Shown here one piece after another: positions 6,057 to 11,971 of a stretch of 11,971 nt of DNA. The notes under the pieces are model-generated. The model ran no database searches. It saw nothing but the letters and a program-made list of their open reading frames with translations, and had not been told where the DNA came from. The position numbers and the translations under genes are program-made. Each line of letters opens with the position of its first letter. The first letter of the stretch is position 1. Source of the DNA: JABMMZ01 sp044373665 (lineage in GTDB: Bacteria > Bacteroidota > Bacteroidia > NS11-12g > UBA955); contig JBIPNH010000065.1 of the NCBI GenBank assembly GCA_044373665.1, positions 1 through 11,971 on the forward strand. The letters run 5' to 3'.

Positions 6057-8945
6057 ATGCACCTTTTAAAAGTTTGTATAAATTTATTTTTATTGATTTT
6101 AGTTCCTTTAAATATTGTCTCTCAGACTATTTCAGTGAGGAAATTTTCTACCTCCGATGGATTGCTGAGTAATTCTATTAACGATTGTAATTTCGATAAA
6201 AACGGATTTTTATGGATTGCGACTCAAGCTAGTTTAAGCCGTTTTGATGGTCGCATGTTTAAAAATCATACTTCAAATAATTTTGAAGGTATAAAATCTA
6301 ACAGATTTAAGGTCATTTATAAACTTAAAAATGGCAATTTAATAGCAAAAAACTTTCATAAACAGTTTTTTCTGATTAATGAAAAGTCTGAACTAACATT
6401 GATAGACAGCTTAGTTTATGGGGTAGATTATTTAGAAACAAGCGATAAGAAAATATTTTTTTTAAAAAAGGGAGGTAAATTAAAGTTAAAAATTGATTTG
6501 TTAAGCTTGGACGATACCAATTTGTTTTACATTACAGAGGATTACAATTGTTATCAAGTTCTAGATAGTTTTATATTATTTAATAAGACAACAAAAATAC
6601 CTAGTGTAAATCATACCTTAAGATCTTGTCTTTCTTTTGTAATGAATAATAACTTTTATACCATTACTAAGGACAAACGTTTGTTAGTATTCCACAGTGG
6701 TAAACTTATTAAAACTTACAATCTAAATACTATTTTTGATGTAAATAATTATTTTACAAGCTTTTACATTACTTCAAACAATGGACTTCACAGTTTGAAT
6801 GTAAATAAAGACTTGTACACCATCACTGAAATCAACAATGAGTTAAAGTTCAATAAAGAGGATATTCAATCTACGGATAACGAGATACTCACCAAACTAA
6901 ACCATTACAATAAAAATAATTCAATCATTTATTCTAATATTAATGGTGTTTCCTTTCTGCAGCCCCAGTTGATGAATATTTCAGAATTAAGTTACAATGG
7001 AACTAATGTCAAAGCAACTTACAGGGTATTGACTAACAAAAATAGTGAGGTTTTCTCTGCAATCCATCATAAGCAATTCTCGCACCTCAGAACTCTACAT
7101 AACACCTCACTATCGTTCAACATAGGATTAGATACCATTTGTTTAATACATCAAAATTCTGTGTATTACAGTGTAAATAACAAATTATACCACTATCAAT
7201 TAGAGTTTACAAAAAATAGTCCAAGCAACAATGAGTTTAAAGATGTTTTTTTAGACAATAGTAAAGTATACATCACTAGTGATAATATTGTATTTGAATT
7301 TATAAAACCTAACAAACTAAAACCCTTTATTTACCTGCCCTCAAAAATAACAGCAACATGTTTAATGAAGGACAAAAAATACTGGTTAATAGGAACAACT
7401 GATGAAGGTGTTTTTAAGTACAATAGTCAGAACAAAACATTTATTGCCTTAGAGTATTTTGTAAATAAAGACATAAGAAGCATTAAATACGATAGTTTGC
7501 TCAACAAGTATTGGGTATTTACTTATGGTTCAGGGATATATTGGTTGGATAAAAATTTGAAAGCATCACCCTTTCAAAGAGACAAGAACGGTTACCTGGA
7601 TTTTGCCCATTATTATCTTAAGGATACCTTGGAGAATTATTGGATTGTAAGCAATAATGGATTGTTTAGGTATGAAAAAAAGGAAATAATTAAACGCAAT
7701 ACCCAATCAAGTTTCAAAATTCATTATCAGTATTTTAGTGATGAAAACAGAGTAAGTGAAAATGAATTTAATGGGGGATTCTATAATTCAGGATTAATTC
7801 TGCTAAATGGACATTTGGCATTTTCAAGCAAAGAAGGTATAGTAACCATAAATCCCTACCAATTACAAAAGGAGGAAACCCGATCACCCATCGTTATTGA
7901 CGAAATTTTGTTCAATGAATCAGTTGTAAAAGTAAATTCATTTTACACTTTTAAGGAGGGATATTTTAGCTTCGAACTCACAGCCTCAAGTCCTAATTTC
8001 AATTTTGGAATATCCTCTAACATAGAATATAAAATTCCTGAATTAAACATTAACTGGGAGTCGTTAGAAGATCACAAATTAAAGTTGTACTCTCTAAAAA
8101 GAGGGGAATACAATATATATTTAAGAAAAACAGGCTCATTAGACAGTAGAAGTTATAAAATCATTACTATAAATGTCCTGCCTCCATGGTATGCTACGAA
8201 TATTGCTTTTGTAATTTATTTCTTTTCAGGTCTGACAGCATTTATCATTACAAGTAGAATCATATCAAGAAATAAAAAAGAAAAAATCAAATCAGATTTA
8301 CAACTTATAGAAAGTGAATTGAAAGCACTAAGAACTCAAATCAACCCTCATTATTTAAGCAATTCACTCATTGGACTTCAAAACTCAATTATGGATGGTA
8401 ATTATGAGAAATCTATAAAATTCATTTCAACATTTAGTAAGGTAATGAGAAATATGCTCTTTAATTCCGAAAAAAGTATAACGCCTCTAGAAAATGAAAT
8501 TAATATTATAAGAGATTATGTGGCATTAGAAAATATCAATAGAGACCAGTATGTTCAATTTCATGTTCACAAAGAATTTAGCACTTTTTATAAACTATCA
8601 GACATACAAATTCCAACCAATGTGTTACAACCATTAATAGAAAATGCTTTTATTCATGGTTTTACTGACTATTTAAACCGCAGTTTATATATACAGATTA
8701 ATATTAATATCTCTTACGATAATCTTCTAATAGAGATTATTGACAATGGAATTGGTTATAAACCAACGGAACTCAAAAAAGATTCTTATGGCCTTAAAAA
8801 TTTAAAACTAGTGATTCAAAAATTGCAAGTTAAATTTAACAAAACACTGAAATTCGAAATAGCCAATAGAACAGATGCACAAGGTACTATTGTCCACTTA
8901 AATTTACCACTAATTACAAATGACAATAATAAAAAACAAGCTTAA
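6057..8945 (+). CDS. LytS-type sensor histidine kinase with Reg_prop propeller and Y_Y_Y domain
   Basis: A 962-residue inner-membrane kinase. Residues 1-22 form a signal peptide (LFLLILVPLNIVSQ). The exported part starts with a typical Reg_prop blade, SDGLLSNSINDCNFDKNG then FLWIAT (about 33-56). Further blade-like strands lie near WLIGTTDEGVFKY (from 443) and WIVSNNGLFRY, then EFNGGFYNSG...EGIVTINP (570-600). A Y_Y_Y domain follows (about 640-708). One membrane helix spans about 713-735. The cytoplasmic part has the His_kinase box LRTQINPHYLSNSL with phosphoacceptor His765, and an ATPase domain with PLIENAFIHGF (Asn863), DNGIG (896-900) and YGLKN (911-915). All catalytic motifs look intact. 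The gene overlaps the next by 26 bases, so the pair is one operon. Reg_prop kinases sense extracellular or periplasmic signals; which one here is unknown. The middle of the propeller is diverged. Confidence 0.93.
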   Translation: MHLLKVCINLFLLILVPLNIVSQTISVRKFSTSDGLLSNSINDCNFDKNGFLWIATQASLSRFDGRMFKNHTSNNFEGIKSNRFKVIYKLKNGNLIAKNFHKQFFLINEKSELTLIDSLVYGVDYLETSDKKIFFLKKGGKLKLKIDLLSLDDTNLFYITEDYNCYQVLDSFILFNKTTKIPSVNHTLRSCLSFVMNNNFYTITKDKRLLVFHSGKLIKTYNLNTIFDVNNYFTSFYITSNNGLHSLNVNKDLYTITEINNELKFNKEDIQSTDNEILTKLNHYNKNNSIIYSNINGVSFLQPQLMNISELSYNGTNVKATYRVLTNKNSEVFSAIHHKQFSHLRTLHNTSLSFNIGLDTICLIHQNSVYYSVNNKLYHYQLEFTKNSPSNNEFKDVFLDNSKVYITSDNIVFEFIKPNKLKPFIYLPSKITATCLMKDKKYWLIGTTDEGVFKYNSQNKTFIALEYFVNKDIRSIKYDSLLNKYWVFTYGSGIYWLDKNLKASPFQRDKNGYLDFAHYYLKDTLENYWIVSNNGLFRYEKKEIIKRNTQSSFKIHYQYFSDENRVSENEFNGGFYNSGLILLNGHLAFSSKEGIVTINPYQLQKEETRSPIVIDEILFNESVVKVNSFYTFKEGYFSFELTASSPNFNFGISSNIEYKIPELNINWESLEDHKLKLYSLKRGEYNIYLRKTGSLDSRSYKIITINVLPPWYATNIAFVIYFFSGLTAFIITSRIISRNKKEKIKSDLQLIESELKALRTQINPHYLSNSLIGLQNSIMDGNYEKSIKFISTFSKVMRNMLFNSEKSITPLENEINIIRDYVALENINRDQYVQFHVHKEFSTFYKLSDIQIPTNVLQPLIENAFIHGFTDYLNRSLYIQININISYDNLLIEIIDNGIGYKPTELKKDSYGLKNLKLVIQKLQVKFNKTLKFEIANRTDAQGTIVHLNLPLITNDNNKKQA

Positions 8946-9693
8946 AGTAGTCATTATTGATGACAACAAACAAAGCATTAAGTTTATTGAGAACTTGCTC
9001 GAAAAATATTACGGTAACAGATTTAATGTAGAATGCAGCTACACAAACCCTTTACTAGCTTACCAATATGTTGAAAAAAACACGATTGATTTGGTTTTTA
9101 TTGATATACTAATGCCCAAAATGACTGGAATAGAATTTATTCAATTAATGAATACAGGTCGTAAAACTCAATTTATTGTTATGTCAAATTTTGCTGAATA
9201 TGGACTGCCTGCCCTTAAGTTGAAGGTGTTTGATTATTTGCTAAAACCTATAGACATTGATGAATTTAAAATTTGTATAGACTCTTTTTTAAGTCAAGTT
9301 GATAAAGCTGAATTTGACGAATTTCATAATCCCAATCAAATAGAAAAAAAGATTTTAGTTCATACCCACGAAAAGACATTGTTGCTCGAAGTGAAAAAAA
9401 TACTTAGAATAGAATCTGATGGCAGTTATTGCATCTTTTATACCGAAGGTGATGAGAAAAAATGTCACGCCTCCAAAAATCTGAAATTCTTCGAGGAAAA
9501 ATTAATCAACAATTGTTTTTTTAGATTAAACAGATCCAATATTGTCAATGTTTCTAAAATTGTGGAAATACAAAAAAGCTATGGTGATGGAATTATCGTT
9601 TTTAGCGATGACAGTAAAATGAATATTTCAAGAGCAGATAAAGGCGAACTTCTGAAATACATGAAAAACCAAAGTCAATTGTTCTTTGATTAA
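8920..9693 (+). CDS. LytTR-family response regulator, partner of the upstream kinase
   Basis: A 257-residue cytoplasmic transcription factor. The receiver (about 8-125) is complete: Asp14-Asp15, phosphoacceptor Asp62 in LVFIDILMPKMTG, Ser89 in IVMSN, Tyr106 and Lys109 in FDYLLKP. The LytTR DNA-binding domain (about 143-250) shows SDGSYCIFYT, FFRLNRSNIVN and the closing KMNISRADKGELLKYM. ATG 8920 lies within the kinase gene, overlapping by 26 bases; there is no later start before the first receiver strand KVVIIDD, so the overlap is real and suggests translational coupling. LytTR proteins bind pairs of direct repeats spaced about two helical turns apart, and the phased repeats at 11348-11423 are a candidate target (inference). 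A long hairpin begins 12 bases after the stop. Confidence 0.93.
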   Translation: MTIIKNKLKVVIIDDNKQSIKFIENLLEKYYGNRFNVECSYTNPLLAYQYVEKNTIDLVFIDILMPKMTGIEFIQLMNTGRKTQFIVMSNFAEYGLPALKLKVFDYLLKPIDIDEFKICIDSFLSQVDKAEFDEFHNPNQIEKKILVHTHEKTLLLEVKKILRIESDGSYCIFYTEGDEKKCHASKNLKFFEEKLINNCFFRLNRSNIVNVSKIVEIQKSYGDGIIVFSDDSKMNISRADKGELLKYMKNQSQLFFD

Positions 9694-9704
9694 ATACTTA
9701 TTAC

Positions 9705-9784
9705 ATTTATTTCCTAAAAGTTTAAAATAAAAGAAAGGTCGGTTTTGATAAAACTGTTCCATGTTTAACTTTAAGGAAATAGAT
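9705..9784 (+). terminator. 80-bp long hairpin after the kinase/regulator operon
   Basis: The left arm 9705-9725 pairs with the right arm 9764-9784 over 21 positions: 18 Watson-Crick pairs, one G-U and two mismatches, with the core TATTTCCT/AGGAAATA perfect. Inside is a second hairpin, CGGTTTTG-AT-AAAACTG (9740-9756; 7 bp including one G-U, loop GAT). It starts 12 bases after the stop codon, so the natural reading is a transcript 3' end or mRNA-stabilising structure. There is no T run, so it is not a classic intrinsic terminator; a mobile palindromic element is the alternative. Confidence 0.5.
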
Positions 9785-9802
9785 AGTTTACAGTACAAAC
9801 TA
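9784..9802. promoter_or_regulatory. Short dyad, possible operator
   Basis: TAGTTT and AAACTA flank a 7-base centre (ACAGTAC), forming a 19-base dyad directly after the long hairpin and about 200 bases ahead of the broken regulator at 10004. It could be a binding site for a dimeric regulator, but nothing links it to one. From 9803 to 10003 I see only AT-rich DNA and no clear promoter. Confidence 0.2.
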
Positions 9803-10003
9803 CCGGTAATAACGACAAGCAGTTGTGTTAAATAGACTATGAAATTGGAGTTAAAAGTGGTTTAAAAAATTTATAGTTATGGCAATCAATTACTTATAAT
9901 AAATTAATAGCTTTAAATATTAATTTATATTATTTACAAATTTTTTTATTGGTTTTATAAAATACTTAACATTTTAATGTGTGGGTAAATCTTATTTCGT
10001 GGT

Positions 10004-10360
10004 ATGTATAGAGTAGTATCAATAGTAGATTTTACAACATTTTCATACAATCTTACTAGATTTTTAAAAACACAAACTCAGATAAAAAAGATTTTTTTAG
10101 ACTTCGAACAATCTATTTCACTGAAAAATCAAAATCTATTTTCTCCTGATTTTGTAATTATTAACTTATCAAACATACATGAAAGACTAAACGACCTAAG
10201 ATTCTTAAAAACAGTCTATCCTGACGCTTGTAGTGTTGTAATAACCAATAATAGTCAATCTCATATAGTTGGAAAATTAATAGAAAGTGGTATCAAAGGC
10301 GTGTTTCACGAAAATGATACTGTTTTTTTTAAAGACGAATTTATTAATCTGCTAAGTTAA
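10004..10360 (+). CDS. Receiver half of the split LuxR-type regulator
   Basis: A 118-residue degenerate receiver domain, beginning MYRVVSIVDF like the intact relative at 4376. Asp9 is the only N-terminal acidic residue, Asn54 (VIIN) replaces the phosphoacceptor Asp, and FHEND replaces the segment with the conserved Lys. This is the same pattern as in the other copy, so the loss of the phosphosite came before the duplication or was kept by both. It ends at a TAA just after the last receiver strand/helix (FINLLS), before the linker. The receiver sequence itself shows no frameshift, which would allow a stable stand-alone domain. ATG 10004 is the first start. Confidence 0.6.
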   Translation: MYRVVSIVDFTTFSYNLTRFLKTQTQIKKIFLDFEQSISLKNQNLFSPDFVIINLSNIHERLNDLRFLKTVYPDACSVVITNNSQSHIVGKLIESGIKGVFHENDTVFFKDEFINLLS

Positions 10361-10405
10361 GTGAAGAATAATGGAAGTTATATAAGTCAACATTTTAATC
10401 ATTAA

Positions 10406-10645
10406 ATGTTTGAACACATAGAAAAAAGTTCATTTGAAAATATTAAAATAAAATTAACCAAAAGACAAGATCAAATCATAGATTTTTTATTACGTGGAGA
10501 TAGCTACACGGATATTGCTATACAATTGAACTTATCAGTAAATACGGTGAGAAAACATATTACTATATTGTATAAAAAATTGAAAATAAACAATAGGACT
10601 AGTTTGTTTAAAATCAAAATGCATAACCTTATAGATGTAAACTAA
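10406..10645 (+). CDS. DNA-binding half (LuxR/GerE helix-turn-helix) of the split regulator
   Basis: A 79-residue protein that is almost entirely a LuxR-type helix-turn-helix: LTKRQDQIIDFLLRG (about residues 18-32), IAIQLNLSVNTVRKHITILYKKL with the recognition helix, then INNRTSLF. It is about 62% identical to the DNA-binding domain of the regulator at 4376. The ATG directly follows a TAA (TAAATG at 10403-10408), 45 bases after the first stop, so restart of translation after the receiver half is possible. Good conservation of the helix-turn-helix hints that the domain is, or was until recently, used; small stand-alone LuxR domains can bind DNA constitutively. Confidence 0.55.
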   Translation: MFEHIEKSSFENIKIKLTKRQDQIIDFLLRGDSYTDIAIQLNLSVNTVRKHITILYKKLKINNRTSLFKIKMHNLIDVN

Positions 10646-10652
10646 AGAGGTG
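10646..10652 (+). promoter_or_regulatory. Shine-Dalgarno-like AGAGGTG
   Basis: AGAGGTG lies 7 bases before the ATG at 10660 and directly after the stop of the helix-turn-helix gene. Strong Shine-Dalgarno sequences are uncommon in Bacteroidota, so it stands out in this AT-rich gap and is the main support for the short ORF at 10660. Confidence 0.35.
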
Positions 10653-10659
10653 ATAAAAC

Positions 10660-10716
10660 ATGACTTCCCCTTTCTTAGTAACATTCACTGCATTTATTTT
10701 TTTTAAAGAATTATGA
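10660..10716 (+). CDS. Possible 18-residue leader ORF overlapping the next gene by ATGA
   Basis: The ORF encodes MTSPFLVTFTAFIFFKEL, a short hydrophobic peptide, behind the AGAGGTG motif. Its TGA (10714-10716) overlaps the ATG (10713-10715) of the receiver-only gene in an ATGA arrangement, the usual layout for translational coupling. It may serve to bring ribosomes to that gene rather than make a useful peptide. At 18 codons it could well be chance. Confidence 0.25.
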   Translation: MTSPFLVTFTAFIFFKEL

Positions 10717-11213
10717 ATATCCTAATCATTGACCCTAGTTTAGCATTCTCTATTGGCTTAAAAAGTGCTTTGTCAAATTTAAGAATTATTAAGTCGGATG
10801 AACTTATTGCTGTAAAAAACGACATCGATTTCAATATCTTTAATTTACCTAAAGTCGATGTTTTATTTATTGATTTTGATTATTTGAAAGAGAATAAAAA
10901 TTTAGAAATAATTAAAGCATTTAAAAGGAATAACAGTAATTTTAAGTATTTAATCTCTTCTTTTAACCTACATAAAATAGATTTAAACAGCCTTTTAAGT
11001 ATCAAGCCAAATGGCATTTTTTCAAAGAAAATAAAGCCTGCAGAGTTTAGAATTTATTTTAAACGGGTTATTTCCCAAAAAGTATATATTGATTTTTTGG
11101 CAATCAATAAACAAATAAAAAGTGAAATTGAGTTTAATGTTCAAACCACTGAAAAGTTTAAGAACGTAAATAATCCTTATATCCTCGATTACATCACTTT
11201 CTTTAATCAGTAA
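10713..11213 (+). CDS. Receiver-only response-regulator-like protein
   Basis: A 166-residue protein whose first 120 residues follow the receiver pattern of NarL-type regulators: NILIIDPS (Asp7), VDVLFID with Asp54 at the phosphoacceptor place, YLISS (Ser82/Ser83), and GIFSKK with Lys105, then a final helix ending VISQKVYID. Unlike its two neighbours it keeps Asp, Ser and Lys, so it may be phosphorylated, though the paired N-terminal acidic residues are reduced to one. After residue 125, where a helix-turn-helix is expected, about 40 residues without a recognisable domain follow and the gene stops; the downstream DNA in all frames shows no helix-turn-helix remnant. It could be a truncated regulator or a single-domain competitor or partner for the kinase at 6057. 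It lies 67 bases after the helix-turn-helix gene. Confidence 0.65.
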   Translation: MNILIIDPSLAFSIGLKSALSNLRIIKSDELIAVKNDIDFNIFNLPKVDVLFIDFDYLKENKNLEIIKAFKRNNSNFKYLISSFNLHKIDLNSLLSIKPNGIFSKKIKPAEFRIYFKRVISQKVYIDFLAINKQIKSEIEFNVQTTEKFKNVNNPYILDYITFFNQ

Positions 11214-11226
11214 ATGTAAAGTGTTT

Positions 11227-11241
11227 GATTGGATGCCAATC
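11227..11241 (+). terminator. Possible terminator after the receiver-only gene
   Basis: GATTGG and CCAATC form a perfect 6-bp stem with an ATG loop, 13 bases after the stop codon, followed by GTATTTTAAT. The stem is compact and better than others in this AT-rich region, but the T tract is weak. Confidence 0.45.
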
Positions 11242-11347
11242 GTATTTTAATACTATTACAGTCAATGTATGGCCTTAATTATCGTGTATTGATGCCGAAT
11301 TTTACTCATTTTTTCAAATTAATGTTCTATAAATCAGTTAATTTAAT

Positions 11348-11423
11348 ACTAATTTCATATTTTACAAACTAATTTACTTGGTTTAAGAACTAATTTACTT
11401 GGTTTATGAATTTACTAGGATTA
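11348..11423 (+). promoter_or_regulatory. Helically phased direct repeats upstream of the surface-protein gene
   Basis: AACTAATTTACTTGGTTTA occurs twice exactly (11367-11385 and 11388-11406), a 21-base period. The shorter core ACTAATTT occurs three times (11348, 11368, 11389), spaced 20 and 21 bases, and a fourth diverged copy AATTTACTAGGATTA lies at 11409-11423. A period of two DNA turns places all copies on one face of the helix, as for cooperative protein binding. The array ends 17 bases before the TAGTTTTG box and so sits where an activator would. The 21-base period is also that of LytTR-type direct-repeat sites, although the motif matches the LytTR consensus only poorly. Confidence 0.6.
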
Positions 11424-11440
11424 TACACCTATGGTTAAGA

Positions 11441-11448
11441 TAGTTTTG
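11441..11448 (+). promoter_or_regulatory. TAnnTTTG -7 box for the surface-protein gene
   Basis: TAGTTTTG fits the Bacteroidota -7 consensus and lies 20 bases before the ATG, giving a short leader. No TTTG or TTG is found 17-23 bases upstream, where ACTAGGATT lies instead. A promoter with a poor upstream box next to phased repeats suggests dependence on an activator. Confidence 0.45.
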
Positions 11449-11468
11449 CTGCGATTAAATTTATCAAT

Positions 11469-11971
11469 ATGAAAAAAAATTATTCACAAATCATTATGCA
11501 AGAAAATTCAGCATCAAGTTATGCTAGTTTTTTCAAATCTTCTATTTTAAAATGCAGCAAAACAATGCTTGCATTTCTTTTTACTCTGTTTTTTGCAGGA
11601 AATTCATTTGCACAATCAGCAGATGATTTCGTTACTACTTGGGATTTATCTAAAGGAGGTAGTGCTAACTCAGGTGGTAATGCTCAATTAAGTTTTGGGG
11701 TTGCAACCAGTAGCACCGTAAGTTACTCTTGGACAGAAGTAGGCGGTTCAGGAAACGGTTCGAACACCTTCTCAGGTTCTACCTTGACCATTACAGGTTT
11801 GCCAAGTGGTAAAACCATTGAGTTGAGAATTTCCCCAACCAATTTCCAAAGAATTATCATTAATGGTGGTACAGACAAAAACAGATTATTGGATGTAAAA
11901 CAATGGGGTACAACGAAATGGACTAGTATGGAAGTCGCATTAAAGGGTTGTCAAACCTGTAATGGTCAAGG
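11469..11971 (+). CDS. Secreted BspA/DUF285-type surface protein, N-terminal part (runs off the window)
   Basis: The frame is open from ATG 11469 to the window end (167 codons, no stop). Residues 1-48 form a long signal peptide: a polar n-region of about 30 residues, the core MLAFLFTLFFAG (33-44) and a likely cut after NSFA. ATG 11496 would give a shorter n-region. The mature start, ADDFVTTWDLSKGGSANSG (from 51), then a beta-rich domain and RIIINGG...LLDVKQWGTTKWTSMEVALKGC (129-161), match the N-terminal region of BspA-like/DUF285 surface proteins, where QWG..W.SM..A..GC normally leads into leucine-rich-like repeats. Such proteins are exported, often large, and act in adhesion; in this phylum many carry a type IX secretion C-terminus, which cannot be seen here. 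Base composition is less AT-rich than in the regulators before it. Confidence 0.8.
   Translation, partial: MKKNYSQIIMQENSASSYASFFKSSILKCSKTMLAFLFTLFFAGNSFAQSADDFVTTWDLSKGGSANSGGNAQLSFGVATSSTVSYSWTEVGGSGNGSNTFSGSTLTITGLPSGKTIELRISPTNFQRIIINGGTDKNRLLDVKQWGTTKWTSMEVALKGCQTCNGQ

Larger units (their letters stand above)
10004..10645 (+). pseudogene. Second LuxR-type regulator gene interrupted by two in-frame TAA codons
   Basis: The ORFs 10004-10360 and 10406-10645 are in the same frame. Reading through the TAA codons at 10358-10360 and 10403-10405 gives a chain that aligns from end to end, without a gap, with the intact regulator at 4376-5020, including across the stops: the 14 codons between them still give VK..G..IS at matching positions, and FEHI stands where the intact copy has FDYI. 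Two substitutions rather than a frameshift thus separate the receiver from the DNA-binding domain. Either the gene is decaying, or both halves are now made as separate proteins. Confidence 0.7.

Noticed and set aside
10358..10405. TAA read as a sense codon (recoding or altered genetic code) in the split regulator
   Set aside because: Other clear genes here (NA37, the LuxR-type gene at 4376, the kinase and LytTR genes) end with TAA at the expected family length, so TAA works as a stop. No readthrough signal is evident.
11348..11423. CRISPR-like or origin iterons
   Set aside because: Spacers between the phased repeats are only 1-3 bases and there is no replication or cas gene nearby; position just before a -7 box fits transcription control better.

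Overview
The window is AT-rich DNA from a member of the Bacteroidota. Four things point there. The first gene is an alpha/beta-fused 2-oxo acid dehydrogenase E1 of the type common in that phylum. The best promoter match is the Bacteroidota form (TTTG, then TAnnTTTG). There is a Reg_prop/Y_Y_Y sensor kinase paired with a LytTR regulator. The last gene is the start of a BspA/DUF285-type secreted surface protein. Genus cannot be told from the sequence; a Flavobacteriia or Chitinophagia/Saprospiria relative would fit.

Layout. Positions 1-560 hold no gene but a cluster of interspersed palindromic repeats of the GTCATGCTGAA...TTCAGCATGAC kind. Positions 669-4215 hold two ordinary genes: the fused E1 enzyme and an NA37-family (YejK/NdpA-like) nucleoid-associated protein. 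From about 4376 the DNA becomes visibly more AT-rich and turns into a regulatory cluster. In order it holds: a LuxR-type regulator with a degenerate receiver (GTG start); a 578-bp gap with hairpins; a small basic protein of unknown function; a large LytS-type sensor kinase and its overlapping LytTR response regulator; a strong 80-bp hairpin; a second copy of the LuxR-type regulator broken by two in-frame stop codons; a possible 18-codon upstream ORF; and a receiver-only protein. The window ends inside a secreted BspA-like protein, preceded by helically phased repeats and a TAnnTTTG box.

How it may fit together (inference). The kinase senses an unknown envelope or extracellular signal with its propeller/Y_Y_Y region and phosphorylates the LytTR regulator. 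LytTR proteins usually bind paired direct repeats about two helical turns apart, and just such a 20-21 bp periodic repeat lies upstream of the surface-protein gene. The LuxR-like proteins around the kinase pair look like orphan regulators: two have Asn where the phosphorylatable Asp should be, and the third keeps Asp, Ser and Lys but has no DNA-binding domain. The cluster is therefore a candidate control locus for a surface adhesin, with duplicated and partly decaying accessory regulators. I see no known defence system, CRISPR array, transposase, tRNA or rRNA.
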